From positions 1 through 59,073 of the forward strand of contig CAILTK010000043.1 in NCBI GenBank assembly GCA_903837135.1: a stretch of DNA of 59,073 nucleotides, given 5' to 3'. This DNA comes from an uncultured Caulobacterales bacterium (GTDB taxonomy: Bacteria > Pseudomonadota > Alphaproteobacteria > Caulobacterales > Caulobacteraceae). The translations under genes were made by a program, and so were the position numbers. How positions within the stretch are numbered: position 1 is the first letter of the stretch; every line of letters starts with the position of its first letter. The notes under the pieces were generated by a model, which was not told the DNA's origin, ran no database searches, and saw nothing but the letters and a program-made list of their open reading frames with translations. Below are positions 44,273 through 51,910 of this stretch, one piece after another.

Positions 44273-46684
44273 ATGACTACGCTCGCGGATTTGGCTCTCC
44301 GGATTGAGCCTATTTCGGAAGGCGTCACCGGCGGCGCCGTGTACGAGGCGTTTCAGGCTGATCCCGATCTGCTGGTCCTGGCCGTGGTGGATAGCGAAGG
44401 CGCCCCCGTCGGCCTGGTCGACCGCAACAGCTTCGCCCTCAAGATGGGCTCGACCTACGGTCGCGCGCTCTACGCCGGACGCCCGATCTCCACGGTCATG
44501 GAGCGCGAGCCGCTGATCGCGCCGCGCCATAGGCAGGTTTCCGACTTCGCCGAGGAAGCGCTGGCCGGGCGACCATCGAGTCTGGTGAAGGGAATTATCG
44601 TCACCTCGGAGGGGAAATACTTCGGCGTGACCACGATAACGTCCATCCTCAAGGACGTTACCGACCAGGCCAGGGCGCAGTCAGAACAGCTTCAGACCCT
44701 GGCCAGCAGTCTCTCGTCGGCGAAATCGGAAGTCCAGACTGCGAACGACCGCCTGAAGGAGGCGCTGGACGCCATGAGTGAGGGGGTCGCTCTGTTCGAC
44801 GCCGACGACGCCTGTGTGCTGTGGAACAGCAAGTACGCGGGCTACCATCAGCAGACGGCCGACATACTGACGCCCGGAATCTCCTTCGCCGAGATTCTCA
44901 GGCATGGCGCCGCGAACGGCCAGTATGACGAAGCGATCGGTCGGGAGCAGGCGTGGGTGGCCGAACGGCTCGAGCGGCGAGCCGCGGTGATCGAACGCAC
45001 GAGCGAGGAACAGTCGCTCGTCGACGGACGCTTCGTCCGCATCGAGGATACCCGCCTGCCGAGCGGCGGCGTCATCAGCGTCGCCGTCGACATCACCGAG
45101 GTCCATCGGCGCGAAGCCTCCTTCCGACTGCTGTTCGACAACAATCCGGTTCCGCTCGGCGTGTTCGAGCGGGAAAGCCTCAAGGTCGTGGCCGCCAATG
45201 CGGCGGCCGCCACCCAGTTCGGCTATGCCGTCGAAGATTTTCTGAAGCTATCGGTGCTCGATCTACTCGCGCCGCATGAGCGGGACCGCGCCGTGGAGCG
45301 GTTCGCCCAGCCGCGCCTCGAAGGCTTCGCCGGCGAGTGGCGCCATCAAAAGCCCAACGGCGAGAGACTGATCATCAAGCCGATCATGCGGCCCCTGACC
45401 TACAACGGCCGGTCCGCCATGCTTGTCGCCGCGGTCGACGTCACCGCGCAGCGGGAGGCCGAACAGGCGCTGAAGGCTGCAGTGCAGTCCGCCGAGGCGG
45501 CGAACGCGGCGAAGAGCGAGTTCCTCGCCAACATGAGCCACGAGATCCGCACACCCCTCAACGGCGTGCTCGGAGTCGCCAGCGTGCTCGGCCGGACCGC
45601 GCTGACCGCGTCGCAGACCGAAATGGTCGACATCATCGAGACCTCGGCCAAGACGTTGCAGATCCTGCTCAACGACCTGCTCGACGTGGCGAAGATCGAG
45701 TCCGGACATCTGGAATTGCAGCCCGAGCCGGTGGTGCTGGCGAAACTCATCCGCCAGACCGCCGCCTTGTTCGCGACAACGGCCACGGAGAGAGGGCTGG
45801 GCTTCGACATCGCCATGGACGACGCGGCCGAGAGTCCTGTGCTGGTGGATGGCGTCCGCTGGTCGCAGATCGTCACGAACCTCTGTAGCAACGCGATCAA
45901 ATTCACCGAAGCGGGACGGGTGAGTCTAAGACTTTCGGCGAGCCTGGAGGGCGACCGGCTTCGCACCCGGATTTCGGTCAGCGACACCGGGATCGGCATC
46001 TCCAACGAAGCACGTGAACGCCTGTTCGAACGCTTCTCCCAGGCCGACGGCTCGATCACGCGCCGTTTCGGCGGAACGGGACTTGGTCTCGCCATCTCCC
46101 AGCACCTCGCGTCTCTCATGGGCGGCGTGATCGAGGTGGACTCAGAAGAGGGGGGCGGATCGACCTTCGCGCTCGAGCTCACGTTTCCGCGCGCCGAGCG
46201 CCAGACGGAACACGAGGTCTCCGTGCTCGACGCTGAGGCCATCGGGCCGGTCGGGCGCGAGCGGCGCATGCGCGTTCTGCTGGTGGAGGATCACCCGGTC
46301 AACCGCCAGGTGATCCAACTCATCCTTGGCGAACTGGTCGATCTGACGATGGCGGAAAACGGCGCCGAGGGCGTGGCCGCCGAAGCCCTCGAGCCGTTCG
46401 ACGTCATCCTGATGGATATGCAGATGCCCGTCCTCGACGGGGTGTCCGCCACGCGCGCGATCCGGGCGCGCGAACAACGGGACGGCGCGTGCCGGACCCC
46501 CATCGTCATGCTGACCGCCAACGTGCTCGCCGAGCACGTCGATCTCGCGCGGGAGGCCGGGGCCGATCTGCACCTGGCCAAGCCGATCACCGCGCCGGCC
46601 CTGATGCAGGCGATCGAGCAGGCCCTGGCCGACCCGCTTCAGGACGAGAACACCGGGACGGAGATGAGCCGGCGATCGGCTTGA
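44273..46684 (+). CDS. Hybrid sensor histidine kinase with CBS, PAS and receiver domains
   Basis: An 803-residue signalling protein without clear membrane segments. Order: a CBS-like pair (about 5-130), a coiled stretch (about 135-160), two PAS-type domains (about 165-275 and 290-400) and HisKA with FLANMSHEIRTPLNG (His423). HATPase_c follows with NLCSNAIKF, DTGIGIS and FGGTGLGLAIS, then a C-terminal receiver with LLVEDHPVNRQV and MDMQMPVLDG (Asp715). I chose ATG 44273 because GGAGG lies just upstream. No partner regulator or phosphotransferase is adjacent, so it is an orphan. The CBS module may sense adenosine nucleotides and the PAS domains a cofactor or redox signal; the sequence does not say which. 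Confidence 0.92.
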   Translation: MTTLADLALRIEPISEGVTGGAVYEAFQADPDLLVLAVVDSEGAPVGLVDRNSFALKMGSTYGRALYAGRPISTVMEREPLIAPRHRQVSDFAEEALAGRPSSLVKGIIVTSEGKYFGVTTITSILKDVTDQARAQSEQLQTLASSLSSAKSEVQTANDRLKEALDAMSEGVALFDADDACVLWNSKYAGYHQQTADILTPGISFAEILRHGAANGQYDEAIGREQAWVAERLERRAAVIERTSEEQSLVDGRFVRIEDTRLPSGGVISVAVDITEVHRREASFRLLFDNNPVPLGVFERESLKVVAANAAAATQFGYAVEDFLKLSVLDLLAPHERDRAVERFAQPRLEGFAGEWRHQKPNGERLIIKPIMRPLTYNGRSAMLVAAVDVTAQREAEQALKAAVQSAEAANAAKSEFLANMSHEIRTPLNGVLGVASVLGRTALTASQTEMVDIIETSAKTLQILLNDLLDVAKIESGHLELQPEPVVLAKLIRQTAALFATTATERGLGFDIAMDDAAESPVLVDGVRWSQIVTNLCSNAIKFTEAGRVSLRLSASLEGDRLRTRISVSDTGIGISNEARERLFERFSQADGSITRRFGGTGLGLAISQHLASLMGGVIEVDSEEGGGSTFALELTFPRAERQTEHEVSVLDAEAIGPVGRERRMRVLLVEDHPVNRQVIQLILGELVDLTMAENGAEGVAAEALEPFDVILMDMQMPVLDGVSATRAIRAREQRDGACRTPIVMLTANVLAEHVDLAREAGADLHLAKPITAPALMQAIEQALADPLQDENTGTEMSRRSA

Positions 46685-46987
46685 CGGGCCGATGGCCTGA
46701 AGGACTTCCAGCGCGCGGGCGAGACCTGCGATCCGTCTGCACGGGCCGTGCGGCCGGGTAAAAAATCTTAATGCCTCGCCCGTCCCCACAACAAATATGG
46801 ATAACAGCATTCGAATGAATGGCCTCGCATACGGGAGAATACTTATTCACAGTGCGAATTGCAAAGCTTACACCTCATTCCAGCCACAAAATGTTATTGC
46901 AAGTTTCTCAAACGTGGATTTCTGCGGGGCTTATGCTTGCGTGCGGTCGGATTGACGTCCACCGCGCTCAGACGGAGACGAACGACC
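46685..46987. other. 303-bp gap before the histidine-rich gene
   Basis: AT-rich in its second half. I see no gene and no convincing sigma-EcfG (GGAAC...CGTT) promoter or terminator. Confidence 0.4.
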
Positions 46988-47212
46988 ATGGCTGCGCATA
47001 AAGCCCACGAACACCATTCCCAGGCCGCGGACCACCACGAAATGGCGGCTCAGCACCACCGGCACGCCGCCGAAGCCCATGAGGCCGGTGAAGCGGAAAC
47101 CGCGGGCCACCACGGCCATGTGGCCGCCGGGCACGCCGCGCATGCGGCGCACCATGCCGGCGAAGCGAGCAAGCTGCACGCCGAACACCACGGCGAGAGC
47201 GACGAACACTAG
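46988..47212 (+). CDS. Small histidine-rich protein
   Basis: A 74-residue hydrophilic protein with 21 histidines, many as HH or HxxH pairs (HEHHSQAADHHEMAAQHHRHAAEAHE), plus alanine and acidic residues. There is no signal peptide, membrane segment or cysteine. The composition and likely helical periodicity suggest metal (Zn/Ni/Cu) buffering or a pH-sensitive helix. No function is established. It lies upstream of another small gene by 57 bp and near the heat-shock genes. Confidence 0.7.
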   Translation: MAAHKAHEHHSQAADHHEMAAQHHRHAAEAHEAGEAETAGHHGHVAAGHAAHAAHHAGEASKLHAEHHGESDEH

Positions 47213-47269
47213 ATCGCTGCGCGTCGGCGCAGCGGGCCGGCGGGCCGGCCGAACCCACGGACGTGAGAG

Positions 47270-47503
47270 ATGAAAAACCGCAATCAAGCCATCAAGATCG
47301 TCCGGCGCCGAGACGACTGGTCCTGGACCCTGTTCGACGCCGAGAACGCGCCGGTGGCCACAGGCGCGGCCGCGGAGCAGCAAGCCGCCATGGAAGCCGC
47401 CTGGCGCACGGCGCGGACCCTTGCTCCGGCCGGCGGCAGGACCTATCCGGAAATCCTCGTTGAAAGCGCGTCGGGCGCCGACGCGAGCAGCCGCGCCGCC
47501 TGA
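47270..47503 (+). CDS. Small hypothetical protein
   Basis: 77 residues, not recognised. The first half has a small beta-rich look (NQAIKIVRRRDDWSWTLFDAENAPVATG) resembling short DUF2188-like repeats; the rest is helical and Ala-rich (AAAEQQAAMEAAWRTARTLA). A plausible ribosome site (GTGAGAG) precedes the ATG. It is likely co-transcribed with the histidine-rich gene. Confidence 0.55.
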   Translation: MKNRNQAIKIVRRRDDWSWTLFDAENAPVATGAAAEQQAAMEAAWRTARTLAPAGGRTYPEILVESASGADASSRAA

Positions 47504-47532
47504 AGATTCCGCTCAGTAAGATCCCGCGGACC

Positions 47533-47603
47533 CTACCGCGGCGGTCGCGCCCCGCCCAGGACGTCCGCCGCCCTGAAGCTGTCCGGGGCGGTCGCTTCCA
47601 CCG
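47533..47603 (-). pseudogene. C-terminal remnant of an unidentified gene, copy 1
   Basis: The minus strand encodes VEATAPDSFRAADVLGGARPPR and a stop. This is clearly homologous to the end of the frame at 58750-58870 (VEVAAPDNFKAADFLGGARPPAR). Only about 22 codons remain; the upstream part was replaced by the marC duplicate beginning at 47604. The parent family is not recognised. Confidence 0.6.
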
Positions 47604-47855
47604 GCGTGACCGCAGGCGTCCATCGGCCGGCCCGCAGGAGCCTCGCCGTACGCTCAATCCTGATCGCCGGCGCCATGCTGCTGCTTTTCGCGCTCGGCGG
47701 ACGCACGGTCCTGTCGATGCTGCACGTCACTCTCCCCGCGTTCCGCGTGGCTGGGGGGATACTGGCGTTCCTGCAGGCCCTGACGCGCACCTTCGCGAGC
47801 CCCGGGCTATCCTCCATCAGCGACGGCGAGCGACGCGAGGCGCAGCGGCCGGGCG
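47604..47855 (+). pseudogene. Partial duplicate of the marC gene
   Basis: 252 bp aligns without gaps to 49720-49971 inside the intact marC-family gene, with about nine differences. It lacks the first 29 or so codons and the second half. The frame stays open to 47929 through unrelated sequence. It has no start or ribosome site of its own and is not expected to be functional. Confidence 0.85.
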
Positions 47856-48037
47856 GCGGTCTGCTCTGGAGTCTAAGGTTTGGAGCGTCGCTGGAGCGTA
47901 AGACGGTTCCCACGTTTGCGTGCCTCTAGCGACGGCGCCCGGCGCCGTGCTTGCGATGTGGTCGGCATGGGCCCGATCGGGCGCCTGAGCCCGATCGCCA
48001 TAGCGCCGACCTGTCCGACGCCTTCGTCTTCATCCTC

Positions 48038-48340
48038 TCAGTGAAGATCGAGTTCGAGGCGATCGAGCCGGACGAGCGCCTGCAGCACTTCGTCGATGGG
48101 CACAGGGGCTTGGGTTCCAAGCAGCCACCGCAAGTCGGGACGGTTTTCCACCGCACAGGCGTCGGACGCCCAGGAGGAGAGGATTTCTCGCTTCTCCGCC
48201 GTGCTGAGGTGGGAATCCTTCACCACCTCGATCGGGCGCCAATAGCCCACGGCGGGCCTGATCTGTCGTTCGCGCGCCTCGCGCAACCCCTTCACCGGGG
48301 AAGCGGCGAGGTCCGAGTGCATCAGCATCGACTGCTCCAT
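48038..48340 (-). CDS. Conserved small hypothetical protein downstream of hsp20
   Basis: 100 residues with a pattern I have seen as a conserved hypothetical family: YWRPIEVVKDSHLSTAEKREILSSWASDACAVENRPDLRWLLG, then a helical tail (PVPIDEVLQALVRLDRLEL). It is helical and soluble with no catalytic motif. It lies 43 bp downstream of the small heat-shock gene on the same strand, suggesting co-transcription and a stress-related role, which is inference. Confidence 0.65.
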   Translation of the reverse strand: MEQSMLMHSDLAASPVKGLREARERQIRPAVGYWRPIEVVKDSHLSTAEKREILSSWASDACAVENRPDLRWLLGTQAPVPIDEVLQALVRLDRLELDLH

Positions 48341-48383
48341 CAGCTTGGCCGTCCGCCTCCGCCGCGGACAGCGATGTGGTTGA

Positions 48384-48866
48384 TCAGTGGGTGACCGGGT
48401 TGACCGGGATGCGTTTCATCCGCTGTCCGCTTTGGACGGCCTTGGGGATGGAGATGGTCAGCCCCCCATCGCGAAACTCCGCCCGGATGTCGGCCTCGCT
48501 GGCGCCGTCGAGCGCCATCCTTCGTTCGAAGCGGCCATAGATCCGCTCGCTGAAGGCCCGGTTGCGATCTTCGGTCTTCGCCCGCTTCTCCCCCCGAAGG
48601 ATCAGCACGTCGTCCTGGACCAGGATCTCGACGTCCCTTGCCTCCAGGTCCGGCAGCTCGGCCGTCACCCGATATTCCGTCTCGGAGTCTTCGACCTCGA
48701 TGTGCGGCCATGCACGCGCCATCGGAAAGCCGCGGAAGACGTCATCAAACAGATGGTTCATCTCGCGGCGCAGGGTGAAGACCGAACTCGCCCGATCCTG
48801 CCACGTCGGCAGGCTATGGTCCCGGTCCGCGCTGCGGCTCCAGGGTACGAGATCTCGCACGTTCAT
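48384..48866 (-). CDS. Small heat-shock protein (Hsp20/alpha-crystallin)
   Basis: A 160-residue Hsp20 chaperone that holds unfolding proteins. The N-terminal arm (1-50: RREMNHLFDDVFRGF) precedes the alpha-crystallin domain (about 55-150: IEVEDSETEYRVTAELPDLEARDVEILVQDDVLILRGEKR...GRFERRMAL...FRDGGLTISIPK). It ends in an IPV tail (KRIPVNPVTH) of the IxI/V oligomerisation type. ATG 48866 has a strong GGAGGAG site. It is second in an operon after the other hsp20 gene, 76 bp apart, with a stem-loop between. Confidence 0.92.
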   Translation of the reverse strand: MNVRDLVPWSRSADRDHSLPTWQDRASSVFTLRREMNHLFDDVFRGFPMARAWPHIEVEDSETEYRVTAELPDLEARDVEILVQDDVLILRGEKRAKTEDRNRAFSERIYGRFERRMALDGASEADIRAEFRDGGLTISIPKAVQSGQRMKRIPVNPVTH

Positions 48867-48898
48867 CACGCTCCTCCTCTCCAAACGTGCAAAGGGAT

Positions 48899-48923
48899 GC
48901 CGGGACCGACACCCGGTCCCGGC
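48899..48923 (-). terminator. Strong stem-loop between the two hsp20 genes
   Basis: GCCGGGACCG / CGGTCCCGGC form a perfect 10-bp stem with a 5-nt loop. There is no T-run. It may be a partial terminator or an RNA-stability or processing element that sets the ratio of the two chaperones. Confidence 0.5.
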
Positions 48924-48942
48924 GCAGTTCGACGGGGCCGCG

Positions 48943-49422
48943 TCAGGCGGCCTTGCGCTCGCGCGTGTCGTGTTTCAACTGTTGCACGTTATGGTCGCCG
49001 GACTGACTGATCTCCACCCGGCGCGGCTTCATGGCGTCGGGCACCTCGCGGGCGAGGTCGACCGACAGCACGCCGTTAGCGTAGGCGGCGCCCTTCACCA
49101 CCACGTAGTCGGCCAGCTCGAACCTGCGTTCGAAATCTCGTCCGGCGATGCCGCGGTGGAGGAAGTTGCGACCCTCCTCTTCCTTGGCCTTGCGGCCGGC
49201 CACCACCAGCATGTTCGGCTGGGCGACGATCTCCATTTCGTCCGGACTGAACCCGGCCGCGGCCAGGGTGATGCGGTAGCTGTCTTCGCCGGTCTTCTCG
49301 ATGTCGTAGGGCGGGTAGTTGCTTTCGCCCCCGCTCCTCATCGCAGTCTCGATGAGGTCCGCCATCCGATCGACGCCGATCACCGACCGGTAAAGGGGGG
49401 AGAAGTCATATGCCGTTCTCAT
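48943..49422 (-). CDS. Small heat-shock protein (Hsp20, IbpA-like)
   Basis: A 159-residue small heat-shock protein starting MRTAYDFSPLYRSVIGVDRM, the usual N-terminus of the IbpA-type class. The alpha-crystallin domain (about 38-130) follows: YPPYDIEKTGEDSYRITLAAAGFSPDEMEI...MLVVAGRK...FLHRGIAGRDFERRFEL...NGVLSVDL. Of the two close ATGs (49428, 49422) I chose 49422 because GAGGAG is six bases upstream. The 5' leader looks like a ROSE RNA thermometer, and an RpoH-like promoter lies further upstream. Confidence 0.93.
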   Translation of the reverse strand: MRTAYDFSPLYRSVIGVDRMADLIETAMRSGGESNYPPYDIEKTGEDSYRITLAAAGFSPDEMEIVAQPNMLVVAGRKAKEEEGRNFLHRGIAGRDFERRFELADYVVVKGAAYANGVLSVDLAREVPDAMKPRRVEISQSGDHNVQQLKHDTRERKAA

Positions 49423-49428
49423 TTCCAT

Positions 49429-49480
49429 CTCCTCGAACGAGCAAGTTGGACCTAAGAGAGGCGCCGGAAGCTTCGGCGCC
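49429..49480 (-). promoter_or_regulatory. ROSE-like RNA thermometer in the hsp20 leader
   Basis: The transcript reads CUUGCUC-GUUC-GAGGAG directly before the start. The Shine-Dalgarno GAGGAG (49429-49434) pairs with the upstream UUGCUC segment, leaving the G opposite G mismatch that marks ROSE elements. A second hairpin, GGCGCCG / CGGCGCC with a 7-nt loop, lies at 49460-49480. ROSE elements melt at heat-shock temperature and release the ribosome site of hsp20 genes in alphaproteobacteria. Confidence 0.7.
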
Positions 49481-49519
49481 CCCCGACTGCCGGACCTTTC
49501 AGCGCCCGGCGGCCGAGGA

Positions 49520-49546
49520 GTTAGGCGCGCATGAAAATGGGTCAAG
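49520..49546 (-). promoter_or_regulatory. RpoH (sigma-32)-like promoter of the hsp20 operon
   Basis: The minus strand has CTTGAC (49546-49541) and, 15 bp later, CCTAAC (49525-49520). This resembles the heat-shock promoter pattern CTTGA-N(15-17)-CYTAT. It would give a leader of about 90 nt carrying the two hairpins above. Confidence 0.5.
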
Positions 49547-49634
49547 GGCGGCTTGAGAATTTTTTTCGCCGCTCTACCTGCACCGCGCCGGGCGCCGATC
49601 CGGCGTCCTTGAGCCCCCGAACGACCCACGACCT

Positions 49635-50261
49635 ATGCTTCTGCCGCCAAGCGTGTTGTCCGCTTTCGTGACCCTGTTCGTGACGATCGGCCCGATCGAG
49701 ACGGCTGTCGTGTTCGCCAGCGTGACCGCAGGCATCCATCGACCGGCCCGCAGGAGCCTCGCCGTGCGCTCAATCCTGATCGCCGGCGCCATGCTGCTGC
49801 TTTTCGCGCTCGGCGGACGCACGGTCCTGTCGATGCTGCACGTCACTCTCCCCGCGTTCCGCGTGGCTGGGGGGATACTGCTGTTCCTGCAGGCCCTGAC
49901 GCTCACCTTCGCGAGCCCCGGGTTATCCTCGATCAGCGACGGCGAGCGGCGCGAGGCGCAGCGGCCGGGCGACATCGCGGTGTTTCCGCTCGCCTTCCCC
50001 GTGATCGCCGGACCGGGAAGTCTCGCAGCGGTGGTCCTGCTCATGGGGCGGACGCGAAACTGGGTCGAGGGCGGCGGGGTGCTCCTGGCCCTGCTGACCA
50101 GCCTCGTCGCGACCTTCGCCGCCATGTTCGCGGCCGATCATCTGGTTCGCCGGCTGGGACGCACTGGGGCGGACGTCGTCGGCCGGGTGTCGGGGATTCT
50201 GCTGGCGGGCCTGGCCGTGCAGTTCGTCTTCGACGGACTGCGGCAGGAGTTTTTCCGCTAG
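49635..50261 (+). CDS. MarC-family integral membrane protein
   Basis: A 208-residue MarC/UPF0056-type protein with about six transmembrane helices. Visible blocks are VTLFVTIGPIETAVVFASVTAG, the central AGGILLFLQALTLTFA and the conserved IAVFPLAFPVIAGPGSLAAVVLLMG. Despite the name, members have no proven role in drug resistance and their substrate is unknown. The gene is monocistronic and divergent from the hsp20 operon. A partial copy lies 2.1 kb to the left (47604-47855). The stop is followed by AGCCGGTTCCCACTTTT, a phrase common in alphaproteobacterial intergenic repeats. Confidence 0.88.
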   Translation: MLLPPSVLSAFVTLFVTIGPIETAVVFASVTAGIHRPARRSLAVRSILIAGAMLLLFALGGRTVLSMLHVTLPAFRVAGGILLFLQALTLTFASPGLSSISDGERREAQRPGDIAVFPLAFPVIAGPGSLAAVVLLMGRTRNWVEGGGVLLALLTSLVATFAAMFAADHLVRRLGRTGADVVGRVSGILLAGLAVQFVFDGLRQEFFR

Positions 50262-50369
50262 AGCGAAGCCGGTTCCCACTTTTCGCGCGGCGCCTAGGGG
50301 CTTAGGCTCGCCATGTCGCCACCAACACCGACCAGGGCTTCGACGCCATTCACCCCAGGAACCGGACGT

Positions 50370-51722
50370 TCAGCGGGGCGGAGTTGCAACGCTCTTGAAA
50401 AGAAGATCGCCCGTCGTCGGCAGACCCATCGCGGCGGCCAAGGTCGGGGCGATGCTCTCCATGCGGATGGGCCCCAGGTTGCGCCCCTTGGGAACGGCGC
50501 CGCCCTGAATGAAGAACGCCGAGCTCATTTCCGGGTAATCGGCGGGATAGCCATGCATACCCCGATATCGGCTTGGCGAAACCCGCGGCGCAGCGGGATC
50601 GCGGCCCATTTCGAAGCCGATCTCGAAGCCGACCCGGAACGCCGGCGCGTGGCCGGCGGCATAGGCCGGAGTCTTGGTCAGATCCTCCACGCCGCGGATA
50701 TGAAACGACGTGTCCTTTCCCAGGTCGGTCAGGAACGCGCGAACCCTCTGTTGAAGATCGAGATCGCCTGGACGCGCGAGATACACCGAAGCGGTGGCCC
50801 CCCCCCAAGGCATCGCCTCCCAGGAGTCGAATTGGGGCTTGTCCCGATTGAGCCGCGCAAGCCCCGCGTCGGCGAACGCCCGCAGCAGGTTCACGTCGCC
50901 GTGCAGCGGCGCGAACCCATGGTCGGACACCAGGGCCACGACGGCCGCGGGGTCGGCGGCTCTCGCCGCCTCCGCCAGCGCGCCCACGACCTGGTCGACA
51001 TTCCGCAAGGCCGCCTTGGCCTCCGGACTGTCCGGACCGAACAGGTGCTGCGCGTGATCGAAGGCTGAGAAGTTGATCAGCAGCAGTCGAGGATGGCGCG
51101 ACTTTAGGATCTCGGCGGCGAAACGGCCCGCCACCCGGTCGGAGTCCGGCGTGTGCATGATCGCTTGCACGAGCTTCAGGCCGGTCTTTTCTTCCAGTTC
51201 GTCGACCAGTCCGGGCGTCGATAGGGCGCGGATCAGCTTGACGTCCTCCAGGGTCTGATCGCGCCAGTACAGAGGGATGTTGAAATCGATGTCGGCGGCG
51301 CCGACCGTGACCGGCCAGTTGATACTGGCGACGGTTCCACCGTGCTGCTTGACCCGATTCCACAGCGTCGGCGTTCGGATGTCCTGCGCGTACCAGTAAT
51401 ATTGGTTGGCGTTGGGATGCAGGGGGTCGAACACCAGGTTGTCGACGACTCCATGCTCCTCCGGCCCGACGCCGGTGACCAGGGAAACATGGTTGGGCAG
51501 GGTCAGGGTCGGCGTTTCGTTTCGAACCGACTCCGCATAGCTGCCCTGCCGCAGAAAGCCGCGAAGGTTGGGCAGGTCGGTGTCGCCCCCCTTCAGGCCG
51601 GTGATCTCGCTTGGGCGCATGCCGTCGATCGAGATGAGCACCAGAGAATTGGCCCGGGCCATCGAGCCGGACGCAACCGTCAACGCGGCGACCAGGGCCG
51701 CGAACCGGATCAGCGAACGCAT
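50370..51722 (-). CDS. Exported NPP-type nucleotide pyrophosphatase/phosphodiesterase
   Basis: A 450-residue alkaline-phosphatase-superfamily enzyme with signal peptide MRSLIRFAALVAALTVASGS. The two-zinc site is complete: Asp33 (SIDGMRP), nucleophile Thr74 (TLTLPNH), Asp222 and His226 (FDHAQHLFGP), Asp267-His268 (VSDHGF) and His390 (HGYP). NPP-type enzymes cleave phosphodiesters and pyrophosphates, and some relatives cleave phosphonate monoesters. It would act in the periplasm. It is divergent from a LysR gene and near a TonB receptor and HD oxygenase, so release of a phosphonate from an ester is one testable role. Substrate is not readable from sequence. Confidence 0.88.
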   Translation of the reverse strand: MRSLIRFAALVAALTVASGSMARANSLVLISIDGMRPSEITGLKGGDTDLPNLRGFLRQGSYAESVRNETPTLTLPNHVSLVTGVGPEEHGVVDNLVFDPLHPNANQYYWYAQDIRTPTLWNRVKQHGGTVASINWPVTVGAADIDFNIPLYWRDQTLEDVKLIRALSTPGLVDELEEKTGLKLVQAIMHTPDSDRVAGRFAAEILKSRHPRLLLINFSAFDHAQHLFGPDSPEAKAALRNVDQVVGALAEAARAADPAAVVALVSDHGFAPLHGDVNLLRAFADAGLARLNRDKPQFDSWEAMPWGGATASVYLARPGDLDLQQRVRAFLTDLGKDTSFHIRGVEDLTKTPAYAAGHAPAFRVGFEIGFEMGRDPAAPRVSPSRYRGMHGYPADYPEMSSAFFIQGGAVPKGRNLGPIRMESIAPTLAAAMGLPTTGDLLFKSVATPPR

Positions 51723-51752
51723 TCCATTCCCTCGTTCCTATGTGATAGGGAG

Positions 51753-51773
51753 ATATGTAATATTAATATGTAA
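51753..51773. promoter_or_regulatory. ATATGTAA direct repeats in the NPP-LysR divergent region
   Basis: ATATGTAA occurs at 51753-51760 and again at 51766-51773 (13-bp period) in an AT-rich patch of the 188-bp gap. LysR binding sites usually lie in such divergent regions. The direct repeats may be half-sites or part of the phosphodiesterase promoter. Confidence 0.35.
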
Positions 51774-51910
51774 CGACTATATGATCAGATATTTTGATTT
51801 ATGCCACGGATTGGCGTCTGACGCGCCGACCGGCATGATCGGCTCGCGCGAGCGTCATTGATCCCCGCGTTCTGGGGGATCCATGAGGCGCGCGCGCATC
51901 GGAGTGGTGG

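Noticed and set aside
46730-46775. Hairpin plus A-run after the histidine kinase as a terminator
   Set aside because: The stem is short (about 5 bp) and the run is A rather than T on the kinase strand.
47606-47929. Annotation of the marC copy as a second functional gene
   Set aside because: It lacks the first transmembrane segment and the conserved second half, and has no ribosome site.
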